Shown: positions 44,121 to 54,707, counted from the stretch's first letter. The stretch: DNA of 64,000 nt from Oceanospirillum beijerinckii DSM 7166 (GCF_000422425.1 NZ_AULT01000023.1:1-64000); one strand, 5' to 3'. Notes: generated by a model from the sequence alone, not told the origin. Numbers and translations: made by a program.

Positions 44121-45251
44121 ATGCTATCTCTTGATCAGGCTTATAGCTTTGAAAACGCGGATAACAAGCAAATTCAGCAACTGCGTAACCAGGCCCTGGC
44201 AATACGTGAGCTGCACTGGGGTGATGTCATCACCTATTCAAAAAAGGTGTTTGTACCTCTGACCAATATGTGTCGCGATACCTGTGGCTACTGCACCTTT
44301 GTTAAACCACCGGGTTCGCCAGAAGCCAATATTATGACACCAGAAGAGGTCATGGCGGTGGTGCGTCGAGGTGAAGAGCTGGGCTGTAAGGAAGTGCTAT
44401 TCAGCTTGGGCGAAAAACCCGAAAAGACCTACCCGGAAGCGCGTCAGTTTCTGGAGGAAAGAGGTTACAGCACCATAGTCGATTATCTCTACGATATGTG
44501 CCGTCTGGTGCTTGAGAACACCAACCTTCTGCCTCACGTTAACGCCGGTTCGCTGACAGAACAAGAGGTGCTTAAGCTGCGCCCTGTGTCCGCCAGTATG
44601 GGTATGATGCTGGAAAACATCAGTCGTAGGTTACTGCAAAAAGGCCAGGCCCACTATGCCTGTCCAGATAAGGTGCCGCTGCAACGTATCCGTACTCTGG
44701 AGTGGACTGGTAAACATGATGTGCCCTTTACCACAGGTATTCTGATTGGCATTGGTGAAACCTGGCGGGAACGGGTGGATAGCCTGTTTGCAATAAACGA
44801 GATCCATCAGAAATACGGTCATATCCAGGAAGTGATTATTCGGAACTTCAAGGCTAAGCCGGGCACAGCGATGGAAAATGCGCCTGAACCCAGCCATGAG
44901 GATATGCTAAAAACCTTAGCTGTGGCTCGCTTGATTCTCGACCCAACCATTAGTATTCAGGCACCGCCTAATCTACAGGATCATTACAGGGATTATGTCA
45001 GCTCAGGCATTAACGACTGGGGTGGCGTATCCCCACTGACCATCGACCATATTAATCCCGAACGGGCCTGGCCGCAGATCAAGTCACTGGAATTTAAAAC
45101 TTCAGAATGCGGTTGCCAGTTAAAGGAACGCCTGGCGATTTACCCGTCATATAGAAATCTGCCTAATCGCTATCTATCTGACGATATCTCTTCACGTATA
45201 GATGAGCTTGAAACCGATCTATCGCCCTTGATTGGAGCCTGGGTGGGCTAA
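44121..45251 (+). CDS. cofG: Fo synthase subunit 1 (radical SAM)
   Basis: CofG completes synthesis of the deazaflavin Fo from the CofH product. The CX3CX2C motif is MCRDTCGYCTF with cysteines 51, 55 and 58. KPPGSPEANIMTPEEVMAVVRRGEELGCKEVLFSLGEKPE, LPHVNAGSLTEQEVLKLRPVSASMGMMLE and DHYRDYVSSGINDWGGVSPLTIDHINPE are typical. GGGAGGA lies 7 bases before the ATG. It is alone, 38 kb from cofHDCE, but carries the same operator, explaining how the two loci are kept in step. Confidence 0.94.
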   Translation: MLSLDQAYSFENADNKQIQQLRNQALAIRELHWGDVITYSKKVFVPLTNMCRDTCGYCTFVKPPGSPEANIMTPEEVMAVVRRGEELGCKEVLFSLGEKPEKTYPEARQFLEERGYSTIVDYLYDMCRLVLENTNLLPHVNAGSLTEQEVLKLRPVSASMGMMLENISRRLLQKGQAHYACPDKVPLQRIRTLEWTGKHDVPFTTGILIGIGETWRERVDSLFAINEIHQKYGHIQEVIIRNFKAKPGTAMENAPEPSHEDMLKTLAVARLILDPTISIQAPPNLQDHYRDYVSSGINDWGGVSPLTIDHINPERAWPQIKSLEFKTSECGCQLKERLAIYPSYRNLPNRYLSDDISSRIDELETDLSPLIGAWVG

Positions 45252-45268
45252 GCCTGATTTACCAGTAT

Positions 45269-45316
45269 CTGGGAGCTTCCGTTTTTCTCCTCGCCCAATA
45301 ACTGCGAGGCTCCCAG
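45269..45316 (+). terminator. Possible cofG terminator (nested hairpin)
   Basis: Outer arms CTGGGAGC (45269-45276) and GCTCCCAG (45309-45316) enclose inner arms CCTCGC and GCGAGG. Pyrimidine-rich sequence follows but no strong T run, so this is tentative. Confidence 0.4.
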
Positions 45317-45436
45317 CCTTTCCTCTGTCTTATACTTTTTTCTCCTTCGGCTTTTCTCTCTGGCTTTTGTCTGTTGTCTCGGGCTTTTATCATTGCCTTT
45401 TATTAGCTTCCATTTCTCACTGCCTCGACTTAGCCA

Positions 45437-45475
45437 TAAAAAAGCACCGTAATAGCATGAGCCATTACGGTGCTT
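45437..45475 (-). terminator. Terminator of the Tsx-family porin gene
   Basis: A perfect 12-bp stem (AAGCACCGTAAT and complement) at 45442-45475 is followed, on the minus strand, by TTTTTTA. It lies 58 bp past the porin stop. Confidence 0.8.
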
Positions 45476-45532
45476 GTCATGGTTTGGTGCTTTATAGCGG
45501 CCTGAAAGGCCAGACGATTTAGCTGTAGACTA

Positions 45533-46255
45533 TTAGAAGTGCCACTTTAACAGTAACGATGGATTACGCTCATCCGCACCTTTAATACCATACTTATTGC
45601 TCCAGTGAGAGTATTCGATACCCACATAAAGCGGAGCTTTGGTATCCATCAGCTTGCCTGCATTCCATTTTAGCTGAGAGGTGAAGTTAGTTTCAGCGGC
45701 GTGGTCTGATTCAGCGCTGGACCAATCAATAAAGCCATCGTAAAGGAAGTCTGCATTACCAAGGGTGAAAGGCACACCCCAGGTCAGTGTAGTCATCAGA
45801 TCGTTATCGGTATTATCGTTCTTGGCGTAGTAGAAGTTGGCATTGGCGTATTGGAAGCCAGGAAGATCAAAGCTAAAGCCAACACCGGTCAGGTAGTTAT
45901 CAAAGCCCGCACCACTTTCCCAGGTGCCCGCCAGATAGACATCCTTAACAATGCCAAAAGAGAGATCAGAGCCAGTCACATAACCCAGACTCAGACGGGG
46001 CGAAAATTCAAAATAGGTCGAGGTATCGCCGTCGTCAGATTTCTGCCAATCAACGAAGAAGAAGGTATCCCCCCAGTTATGGCCACTGGCATGCTCAACG
46101 GTCACGGTCTTCTGGGTATCATCCACCACTTCATAGTCTTCACCGTATAAGTAGCTAAGACTAAAATCACTCCATATCTGCTCAGCTGATGCCGGCACTG
46201 AAGCTAAGGAAAAAGCACAACCAAGGGCTCCAAGGATCTTTGTTTTAATTTTCAT
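45533..46255 (-). CDS. Tsx-family outer membrane porin
   Basis: 240 residues from ATG 46253-46255, preceded by a GAGA. The signal peptide is KIKTKILGALGCAFSLASVPASA, after which the protein shows alternating beta strands ending in an aromatic LLLKWHF, as outer membrane barrels do. GDTFFFVDWQKSD, YFEFSPRLSLGYVTGSDLSFGIVKDVYLAGTWE and a late EYSHWSNKY match the nucleoside-specific Tsx/OmpK family, from memory. Tsx forms a nucleoside channel, which would suit a pyrimidine-using locus; no RutR-type operator was seen upstream, so the link is by neighbourhood only. Confidence 0.75.
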   Translation of the reverse strand: MKIKTKILGALGCAFSLASVPASAEQIWSDFSLSYLYGEDYEVVDDTQKTVTVEHASGHNWGDTFFFVDWQKSDDGDTSTYFEFSPRLSLGYVTGSDLSFGIVKDVYLAGTWESGAGFDNYLTGVGFSFDLPGFQYANANFYYAKNDNTDNDLMTTLTWGVPFTLGNADFLYDGFIDWSSAESDHAAETNFTSQLKWNAGKLMDTKAPLYVGIEYSHWSNKYGIKGADERNPSLLLKWHF

Positions 46256-46668
46256 CTGAGATCTCATCTGTTTTTAATAGTTGGTTATAAGTAGAGACAG
46301 GTCTTCCATATGCGATTAAATATGGGCACCCATTCGAGCGGTATAGCGGTACAACAAACGAATAAACAAGCAATTGGCGACACAAAAAAGCACTTCGATC
46401 TGCTTCAGCCTATCGCTGTAGAACACGGCACTGTGCTACAGAGAAGCTTTTGTTGAGCGCTGATTGCTTTAAAAATGGCTCTTTCCTCGATGTGTTAGGG
46501 AAGAGAAAAGAGCCAAAAGGGCAGCAGAAGGGCGCTGCTTATTGACCGCTAAACAATGCGGTTTAGCGGTGCAATTTATTTCGAATAAAGCCAGTCATTG
46601 CGAATGAAGCTAGCCATGGCGATAAAGCTAACGTCTCGCTATATATAACCGACTGATAAATCGGGAGA
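46256..46668. other. 412-bp intergenic region with a hairpin
   Basis: The only clear structure is a perfect 10-bp inverted repeat ACCGCTAAAC...GTTTAGCGGT at 46545-46570, about 100 bp past the mmsA stop. It may end or stabilise the mmsA message. No gene is visible; an open frame at 46563-46910 is a shadow of mmsA. Confidence 0.5.
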
Positions 46669-48159
46669 TCAGCTAGGGAAAGAGAAAGACACCCCTTCAC
46701 GTACACCACTGGACGGCCAACGCTGAGTGATGGTTTTACGCTTAGTGTAGAAACGAACAGAATCAGGACCGTAAGCGTGCAGATCACCAAACAAGGAGCG
46801 TTTCCAACCACCAAAGCTGTGATATGACACAGGCACTGGCAGTGGTACGTTGATACCCACCATGCCCACCTGAATATGATCGGAGAAATAACGGGCGGCT
46901 TCGCCATCACGGGTAAAGATACAGGTACCGTTACCGTATTCGTGATCGTTGATCATCTGCATCGCTTCTTCCATGCTGTTAGCACGTACCACCTGCAGAA
47001 CAGGACCAAAGATTTCTTCCTGATAGCTGTTCATTTCAGTGGTGACGTTATCGATCAGCGTTGCACCAACAAAGAAACCGCCTTCAAAACCAGCTACCTG
47101 AGGATTACGACCATCAACCACCACAGAAGCACCGTCAGCTTCTGCACTGTTGATATAGCCGTTCACTTTTTCCATATGGGCTTGGGTGATCACAGGACCA
47201 AAGTCATTGCTGCTATCACTGTAGGCACCCACTTTCAGCGGTTGCATCGCTTCTTTTAACTTGGATACCAGCGCATCCGCCGCTTCATCACCAACGGCTA
47301 CCGCGACAGATAGCGCCATACAACGCTCACCGGAGGGGCCAAACGCCGCACCTAACAGCTGGTTAACTGCGTTATCCATATCGGCATCTGGCATAACGAT
47401 GGCGTGGTTTTTCGCGCCGCCCAGAGCCTGACAGCGTTTGCCATTGGCATTGGCGGTAGAATAGATATATTCCGCAATCGGTGTGGAACCCACAAAACTT
47501 ACGGCTTTAACACGCTCGTCGGTCAGCAGGACATCAACGGCTTCTTTATCACCGTTAACCACGTTCAGTACACCCTGTGGCAGACCGGCCTCATGCAGCA
47601 ACTCCGCCAGGAACATGGTGGAGCTTGGGTTACGTTCCGATGGCTTCAGGACAAAAGTGTTGCCGCACACAATGGCCATAGGGTACATCCACAGTGGTAC
47701 CATCGCCGGGAAGTTAAACGGTGTGATACCGGCGACTACGCCTAGCGGTTGGAATTCACTCCAGGAATCGATACCCGGTCCTACATTACGGCTATGCTCA
47801 CCTTTTAACAGCTCTGGCGCACCACAAGCGTATTCCACGTTTTCGATACCACGCTGTAGCTCACCTGCTGCATCGTGAGCGATCTTGCCGTGCTCTTCAC
47901 CCACCAGTTTGCAGGTCTTTTTCGCATGTTGCTCCAGCAGTGCTTTAAAGCGATACATAATCTGGGCACGTTTCGCCGCCGGGGTATTACGCCAAGCCGG
48001 GAAGGCACGCTCTGCAGCGGCAATTGCTTCTTCAACGGTTTCAACGGAAGCCAGCGCCACCTGCTTGCTGACTTTACCGGTGGATGGGTTAAAAACGTCC
48101 TGAGTACGCGCCGCTTGTGTGGATAGTTTGCCGTCGATTAAATGACCTAAAGTTTCCAT
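46669..48159 (-). CDS. mmsA: Methylmalonate/malonate semialdehyde dehydrogenase, CoA-acylating
   Basis: 497 residues from ATG 48157-48159, with GAGG 6 bases upstream; an in-frame start 16 codons earlier adds an unrelated peptide. The aldehyde dehydrogenase domain shows PFNFPAMVPLWMYP, the SFVGSTPIAEYIY and QALGGAKNHAIVMPDAD segments, and the catalytic cysteine 280 in FGPSGERCMALSV. The end KTITQRWPS...FSFP is the MmsA signature. It converts malonate semialdehyde to acetyl-CoA and methylmalonate semialdehyde to propionyl-CoA, the last steps of uracil and thymine degradation via beta-alanine and beta-aminoisobutyrate, and also of valine degradation. It lacks the RutR-type operator. Confidence 0.94.
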   Translation of the reverse strand: METLGHLIDGKLSTQAARTQDVFNPSTGKVSKQVALASVETVEEAIAAAERAFPAWRNTPAAKRAQIMYRFKALLEQHAKKTCKLVGEEHGKIAHDAAGELQRGIENVEYACGAPELLKGEHSRNVGPGIDSWSEFQPLGVVAGITPFNFPAMVPLWMYPMAIVCGNTFVLKPSERNPSSTMFLAELLHEAGLPQGVLNVVNGDKEAVDVLLTDERVKAVSFVGSTPIAEYIYSTANANGKRCQALGGAKNHAIVMPDADMDNAVNQLLGAAFGPSGERCMALSVAVAVGDEAADALVSKLKEAMQPLKVGAYSDSSNDFGPVITQAHMEKVNGYINSAEADGASVVVDGRNPQVAGFEGGFFVGATLIDNVTTEMNSYQEEIFGPVLQVVRANSMEEAMQMINDHEYGNGTCIFTRDGEAARYFSDHIQVGMVGINVPLPVPVSYHSFGGWKRSLFGDLHAYGPDSVRFYTKRKTITQRWPSSGVREGVSFSFPS

Positions 48160-48272
48160 AGTAACCTCAATAATATGCGTATTTTGTTTGGGTATTCGGC
48201 AACTCAATACCAGTGTTTTTCCCGAATACTTTTCCTAATCAGTTTCTTGGTAGAGCGGGTTGGATATGTCAG

Positions 48273-48359
48273 TAAGTCGGATAAGCGGAGCGCCATCCGA
48301 TACAGGTCTCAATACTCAAGCCATTGTCGGAAGGCGCCTTGCGGCTTTTCCAACCTACA
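48273..48359. repeat. REP-type palindromic element, copy 2
   Basis: GTCGGATAAGCGGAGCGCCA...GGCGCCTTGCGGCTTTTCC, in the mmsA-aminotransferase gap. It is a near-duplicate of copy 3, 28 bp away in the same orientation. Confidence 0.85.
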
Positions 48360-48386
48360 GCACTTTGCAATCAGGTTGGATATTAA

Positions 48387-48474
48387 GTAGGTCGGATAAG
48401 CGGAGCGCCATCCGACACTGATCTCAATATTCGGCTATTGTCGGAAGGCGCCTTATGGCTTTTCCAACCTACAA
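48387..48474. repeat. REP-type palindromic element, copy 3
   Basis: TAGGTCGGATAAGCGGAGCG...GGCGCCTTATGGCTTTTCC. Tandem with copy 2, making a BIME-like pair between two catabolic genes. Confidence 0.85.
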
Positions 48475-48514
48475 TTACCTACCAAACAGGCATAAATGCT
48501 GGAATTAAAAGACG

Positions 48515-49858
48515 TTAGCCCAGCTCTAAAATGGACTCACCAATGGCGTTGATCACGTTATCGATCTCGTCACGTTCAGTGATAAAAGGCAGACCAAGCT
48601 GAATGGTGTCGCCGCCATAACGGACATAGAAGCCCTTCTCCCAGCACTTCATGGCGATCTCGTAGGGACGTCTTGCGGGTTCACCCGGTGCGGATTCAAT
48701 GGTGATACCACCGGCTAAGCCGTAGTTGCGGATATCGGTGATATATTTTGTACCCTTAAGGCTATGCAGCGCCTGCTCAAAGAGAGGGCTCATCTCTTTC
48801 ACCCGTGGAATCAGGTGATCATTTTTCAGAATATCCAGGGATGCCAGCGCCGCAGCACAAGCCACAGGGTGACCGGAATAGGTGTAGCCGTGGGGGATCT
48901 CCATCATATAATCCGGGCCACCATTATCCATAAAGGTCTGATAGATATCGGCTTTGGCAATCACAGCACCCATGGGTACCGCCCCATTGGTCAGCTGCTT
49001 GGCGACATTGATCATATCCGGCACAACGCCAAACTCTTCTGCCCCGGTATAGGAGCCCATACGGCCAAAACCTGTGATCACTTCATCAAAGATCAGCAGA
49101 ATATCGTGCTGATCACAGATCTCACGCAGACGTTTCAGATAGCCTTTAGGTGGTGGAATAACACCCGCAGACCCGGCCATCGGCTCGACAATCACCGCCG
49201 CAATATTGGAGGCATCGTGTAACGCGATCAGCTCAAGCAGCTCATCGGCTTTATCAGCTCCGGTTTCCGGCATGCCTCTAGTAAAAGCATTCTCTTTTAA
49301 CATCGTATGGGGCAGATGGTCCGCATCAACACCCAGGCCATAAAGGGTACGGTTAGCCCCAATACCACCGACACTAAAGCCACCAAAGTTCACACCGTGA
49401 TAACCCTTGGCACGACCGATCAGCTTGGTTTTAGTGGGCTGACCTTTTTTGCGCCAGTAGGCCCGGGCCATCTTTAATGAGGTATCGGCGCTTTCTGAAC
49501 CTGAACCGGTAAAAAAGACATAATCCAGGCCTTCGGGAGTCAGCTCTGTAATTCGATTGGCTAACTCGAACGCTTTGGGATGGCCATATTGGAATGCTGG
49601 TGCGTAATCCAGTTCGTTCAGCTGCTTAGCCACGGCTTCGGCAATTTCAGGACGGCAGTGACCGGCACCACAGGTCCATAAACCGGATAGACCATCAAAC
49701 ACCTGACGACCATTGGCATCGGTTAAATAAGCCCCTTTGGCCGCGACAAACATTCTCGGATCATCTTTAAACTGGCGGTTTGCCGTATAAGGCATCCAGT
49801 AGGCTTCCAGTTGCTCACGGGTCATCCCGGCAGCGCTATTAGTATCGAATTCAGACAT
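48515..49858 (-). CDS. Omega-amino acid:pyruvate aminotransferase (beta-alanine type)
   Basis: 447 residues, class III fold-type I PLP enzyme. PLP lysine 287 lies in INVAKQLTNGAVPMGAV, the aspartate 258 in LIFDEVITGFGRMG, and GSGSESADTSLKMARAYW binds phosphate. The N-terminal WMPYTANRQFK is typical of the beta-alanine:pyruvate aminotransferase group. It would convert beta-alanine and beta-aminoisobutyrate to the semialdehydes oxidised by MmsA. It is transcribed divergently from a LysR regulator, with a RutR-type operator between them. Confidence 0.9.
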   Translation of the reverse strand: MSEFDTNSAAGMTREQLEAYWMPYTANRQFKDDPRMFVAAKGAYLTDANGRQVFDGLSGLWTCGAGHCRPEIAEAVAKQLNELDYAPAFQYGHPKAFELANRITELTPEGLDYVFFTGSGSESADTSLKMARAYWRKKGQPTKTKLIGRAKGYHGVNFGGFSVGGIGANRTLYGLGVDADHLPHTMLKENAFTRGMPETGADKADELLELIALHDASNIAAVIVEPMAGSAGVIPPPKGYLKRLREICDQHDILLIFDEVITGFGRMGSYTGAEEFGVVPDMINVAKQLTNGAVPMGAVIAKADIYQTFMDNGGPDYMMEIPHGYTYSGHPVACAAALASLDILKNDHLIPRVKEMSPLFEQALHSLKGTKYITDIRNYGLAGGITIESAPGEPARRPYEIAMKCWEKGFYVRYGGDTIQLGLPFITERDEIDNVINAIGESILELG

Positions 49859-50004
49859 GTCTCACACCTCTAACAAGGCTTTCTTATTATTTCTTACCGA
49901 CTTTTACTGACTTTTAACGACAGAGCCGACATTGCGTTTTCACATAATCCAACTCACGCAACAGAGGTTAAATTCCAAAGATCTTACCTTGGGTTAACCT
50001 AATA

Positions 50005-50033
50005 CTTACCATTTGGTAAAAACAATGTATATT
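50005..50033 (+). promoter_or_regulatory. RutR-type operator between aminotransferase and lysR-type gene
   Basis: Palindrome CTTACC-ATTT-GGTAAA (50005-50020). On the plus strand CTTACC can act as a weak -35 with TATATT (50028-50033) 17 bp on, the same layout as the cofG promoter. The site is 147 bp before the aminotransferase start, so it may act on either or both genes. Confidence 0.65.
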
Positions 50034-50080
50034 CTATAACCAGAAATGTACAAACCCGTTAACCCTGAGCCGAGGTGTGT

Positions 50081-51043
50081 ATGACAAAGCAGAAAGTGAT
50101 GGGGCATATCGCTGGTGCCGATATCCGGATGATCAGAATCTTCAAAACGGTGGTCAATTGTGGTGGTTTTTCAGCGGCAGAGGCGGAGCTGAATATCAGC
50201 CGGGCCGCAATCAGTATCGCCATGTCTGACTTGGAACAGCGCTTGTCGCTTAAACTGTGTAACCGAGGGCGCAGTGGCTTCTCTCTCACGGATGAAGGTA
50301 AGCAAGTCTATCTGGCGACGCAAAAACTGCTCTCATCCCATCAGGAATTCCAACAGAGCATCAGCAGTATTCACTCTGAGCTGAAGGGCAATCTGGATAT
50401 CGGTATCACCGACTCCCTGATTACCCTGCCCAGAATGCTGATCACCAACTCCCTCAAATCCCTGAAACTGAAAGCGCCGGAGGTGAACGTCAATATCGAA
50501 ATGATACCAGCCAATGAAGTGATCAAGAGCTTACTGGATGGCAGGATTCAGATCGGTGTAGCCCCGGTGTTCAATATTAACCCCGGACTGAACTACATCC
50601 ATCTCTACGATGAAGAGTCCAACCTGTACTGTAGTCACGAACACCCCCTGTTTCACCTGGCCGATCACGAGATTACTCCTGAACACATCACCCAGTGTGA
50701 GCTGGTTTCTCCCTCTTACCAGCAACCCGCCGAAATCTGGAAACATCTGCAACAGTTCAAACGCAGTGCTCAGGCATCTGATCGGGAAGGGGTCGCCTTT
50801 CTGATTCTCACCGGTTGTTATATTGGCTACCTGCCCACTCACTTAGCCAGCAAATGGGTGGATAGCGGGCAGATGAAACCCCTGCTGCCGTCGCAGTTTA
50901 GTTTTGTTACACCCTATGCAGCGCTGACCCATAAAGAGATCACGCCCAATCTGGTGCTTTCTGCTTACCTCTCAGCTTTACAGCAGCGCATCGATACTAA
51001 CTCTGGGGAGCAAATGTCGACTCAAATTCCGGCATTCTGCTAA
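50081..51043 (+). CDS. LysR-family transcriptional regulator
   Basis: 320 residues with a winged helix at about 14-75 (IRIFKTVVNCGGFSAAEAELNISRAAISIAMSDLEQRLSLKLCNRGRSGFSLTDEGKQVY) and a periplasmic-binding-like effector domain (LDIGITDSL, RIQIGVAP). The start is ATG 50081, five bases after GAGG. It stands between the aminotransferase and the NCS1 permease and probably regulates one or both with an intermediate of the pathway as co-inducer; this is inferred from position. Confidence 0.88.
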   Translation: MTKQKVMGHIAGADIRMIRIFKTVVNCGGFSAAEAELNISRAAISIAMSDLEQRLSLKLCNRGRSGFSLTDEGKQVYLATQKLLSSHQEFQQSISSIHSELKGNLDIGITDSLITLPRMLITNSLKSLKLKAPEVNVNIEMIPANEVIKSLLDGRIQIGVAPVFNINPGLNYIHLYDEESNLYCSHEHPLFHLADHEITPEHITQCELVSPSYQQPAEIWKHLQQFKRSAQASDREGVAFLILTGCYIGYLPTHLASKWVDSGQMKPLLPSQFSFVTPYAALTHKEITPNLVLSAYLSALQQRIDTNSGEQMSTQIPAFC

Positions 51044-51125
51044 CACGCTTGCTATCGTTTGCTTTTAAAAAAATTAAATACTTATATTTCAAGTGGTTAG
51101 ATGATTATTGCTGCCTTACTTTTAC

Positions 51126-51160
51126 CATCTGGAAAAAAATGTGTTTGCCAGATGTTTTTT
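51126..51160 (+). terminator. Terminator of the lysR-type gene
   Basis: Stem CATCTGG/CCAGATG (51126-51132 and 51148-51154) followed by six T. It lies 83 bp past the stop codon. Confidence 0.7.
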
Positions 51161-51171
51161 CAATCCTTATA

Positions 51172-51187
51172 TTGACCATACGGTAAA
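51172..51187 (+). promoter_or_regulatory. RutR-type operator upstream of the NCS1 permease operon
   Basis: Palindrome TTGACC-ATAC-GGTAAA, 78 bp before the permease start. TTGACC may be the -35 box; a clear -10 (TATAAA at 51199) is 21 bp away, longer than ideal, so the exact promoter is unsure. Confidence 0.75.
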
Positions 51188-51264
51188 AAAACAAACCGTA
51201 TAAAACTCTTTACAAGGTTAAGACCCGCCCCGGGCCTTAAAAATAACAATAAGAGGAGATAATA

Positions 51265-52764
51265 ATGAAGAGCACATCAGCCGAATCAACCGCCGTTAAG
51301 GTGGGCGAATTCTACGAGCTTAATGCTGGCTCTGACGTCACAAGTAGCAATCACTACAATGACGATATTGCACCCACTCAAGTCAAAGATCGGACTTGGA
51401 ATGTGTGGAATGTTGCGGCATTGTGGGTCGGGATGGCTATTTGTGTGCCGACCTATACCCTGGGTGGCGTATTAACCGCCTACTTCGGTTTGTCGGTCAT
51501 GGAAGCGTTAATGGCTATTCTAATAGCCAATATTATTGTACTGATCCCACTGACTCTGAATGCATTTCCCGGAACCAAATTTGGTATCCCCTTTCCTGTC
51601 CTTCTACGATCTTCCTTTGGTATGGTCGGCTCCAATATTCCCTGTCTGATTCGAGCGTTAGTGGCTTGTGGCTGGTTTGGTATTCAAACCATGTTTGGTG
51701 GCCTGGCGATCCATATCCTGCTGTCTAATCTGGTGCCCGGCTGGGAGTCCTTAGGCGGTACAGGGGAAGTGATCGGCTTCTTTACCTTCCTGGTGCTGAA
51801 CCTCTATATCGTGATTAAGGGTGCAGAATCCATTAAGATTCTGGAAACCTTAGCCGCACCTCTGCTGTTAGCCGTAGGTATCGGCCTGATGATGTGGGCC
51901 AGTCCTAAAATCTCTTACGCTGAACTGCTGGCGATTCCTGCTAACCGCCCTGAAGGCGCTTCTTTCTGGGGCTACTTCTTTGCCGGTGTTACCGCCATGG
52001 TCGGTTTCTGGGCCACTCTGTCCCTGAACATCCCCGACTTCAGCCGTTATGTCCGCTCGCAAAAAGATCAGATTTCCGGTCAGATTATCGGTCTGCCGCT
52101 AACCATGTTCTTCTTTGCCGCACTGGGTGTAGTGCTCACTGCAGCCTCTACCACATTGGTGGGTGAAACGATTTCTGATCCGGTCACCCTGATCGGTAAA
52201 ATCGAAAACCCATTCTGGGTGGTGGTTGCAATGATCATTATTATTGTCGCGACCTTATCAACCAATACCGCAGCTAACATCGTATCCCCCACCAATGACT
52301 TCCAAAACGTAGCCCCTAAGAAGATCAACCAAACCCGAGGCGTACTGCTGACCGGTTTAATTGGTGTACTGCTAATGTCTTGGGAGTTACTGAAAAAGCT
52401 GGGTTGGATCGAATCTGATGTCAGTGTGGAAGCCATGTACAGCGGCTGGCTGCTGGGCTACTCCTCACTATTGGGTCCTATCGCAGGCATTATGATTGTG
52501 GATTACTTTGTGGTGAAACGTCAGGAACTGAGCCTGCCGGATCTGTACAAAAAACAGGGTATCTATAGCGGTTTTAATACCAACGGCCTGATCGCCTTTG
52601 CGGTGCCGGTACTGCTGACCCTGTTCTCTATCACTTCCGGCCAGCTGAATTGGTTCTATCAGTACGGCTGGTTCACCGGCTCCATCCTGGGCGGCATCAT
52701 CTACTGGTTCTGCGCCAAAACGCTGACAGCCAACAACCCTAGCATGGTGGCTCAAGCGGAATAA
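51265..52764 (+). CDS. NCS1-family nucleobase/hydantoin permease
   Basis: 499 residues, about 12 membrane helices. The family start is DRTWNVWNVAALWVGMAICVPTYTLGGVLTAYFGLS, and FPVLLRSSFGMVGSNIPCLIRALVACGWFGIQT and FWATLSLNIPDFSRY are the central NCS1 motifs. Known members carry uracil, cytosine, allantoin or hydantoins with Na+ or H+. The RNA starts downstream of a RutR-type operator; AGAGGAG precedes the ATG. The next gene, dihydropyrimidinase, follows 147 bp later on the same strand, so uracil, thymine or hydantoins are the likely substrates. Confidence 0.92.
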   Translation: MKSTSAESTAVKVGEFYELNAGSDVTSSNHYNDDIAPTQVKDRTWNVWNVAALWVGMAICVPTYTLGGVLTAYFGLSVMEALMAILIANIIVLIPLTLNAFPGTKFGIPFPVLLRSSFGMVGSNIPCLIRALVACGWFGIQTMFGGLAIHILLSNLVPGWESLGGTGEVIGFFTFLVLNLYIVIKGAESIKILETLAAPLLLAVGIGLMMWASPKISYAELLAIPANRPEGASFWGYFFAGVTAMVGFWATLSLNIPDFSRYVRSQKDQISGQIIGLPLTMFFFAALGVVLTAASTTLVGETISDPVTLIGKIENPFWVVVAMIIIIVATLSTNTAANIVSPTNDFQNVAPKKINQTRGVLLTGLIGVLLMSWELLKKLGWIESDVSVEAMYSGWLLGYSSLLGPIAGIMIVDYFVVKRQELSLPDLYKKQGIYSGFNTNGLIAFAVPVLLTLFSITSGQLNWFYQYGWFTGSILGGIIYWFCAKTLTANNPSMVAQAE

Positions 52765-52770
52765 CTTGAT

Positions 52771-52795
52771 CGCCTCCTACAACACGTAGGAGGCG
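52771..52795 (+). other. Stable hairpin between permease and dihydropyrimidinase genes
   Basis: Perfect 10-bp arms CGCCTCCTAC and GTAGGAGGCG with a 5-base loop, starting 6 bp after the permease stop. No T tract follows, so it is better read as an mRNA-stability or processing element than a terminator. Confidence 0.65.
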
Positions 52796-52866
52796 AAGCA
52801 ACCCCACGGATCTATATAAAAAGTCACTATCAACGTTCTATACCAACAACAAATTCAATACGTTAG

Positions 52867-54354
<1,488 letters not shown>

Positions 54355-54402
54355 GTACCTGCTTACCTAAAGTATTTGGTTGAATATTGATCCGTTTATT
54401 GA

Positions 54403-54425
54403 GGGGCCTTCTGGCCCCTTTGTTG
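54403..54425 (+). terminator. Terminator of the permease-dihydropyrimidinase operon
   Basis: Stem GGGGCC/GGCCCC with loop TTCT, followed by TTTGTTGTTT. Placed 49 bp past the stop. Confidence 0.75.
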
Positions 54426-54707
54426 TTTCTAACAATTCCCGGTTTTTCTTCAGAGGTGGATAACGATCAATATGATCGTCTATATCTTGCTGACATCAAT
54501 GCCTATGGATACGTTCATCTCGGTTATTTCCCTTATACATACAGCATCATCTGATTGATCAGGGCGCTTGGATACCATTCAATATATGAGAAAATTAGAG
54601 TCCGGGCGTTTATCTACACAATAGCGTCAAGCACTAAGGTTGGATTCAACATCACCGGACTCTATGGGTAATCAAGGTAGCTAACCCTGATTTCCGGAGA
54701 GATACAA
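54426..54707. other. Intergenic stretch before REP copy 4
   Basis: About 280 bp between the operon terminator and the REP element. No gene, RNA or operator is recognisable; together with the REP it fills the gap to acnA. Confidence 0.4.

Noticed and set aside
45232-45522. 96-codon frame overlapping the end of cofG
   Set aside because: It reads through two hairpins, is low-complexity and has no ribosome site.
51121-51136. TTTACC-ATCT-GGAAAA as another RutR-type operator
   Set aside because: The second half-site has a mismatch at a core base, and the bases form the stem of the lysR terminator (51126-51160), which explains them better.
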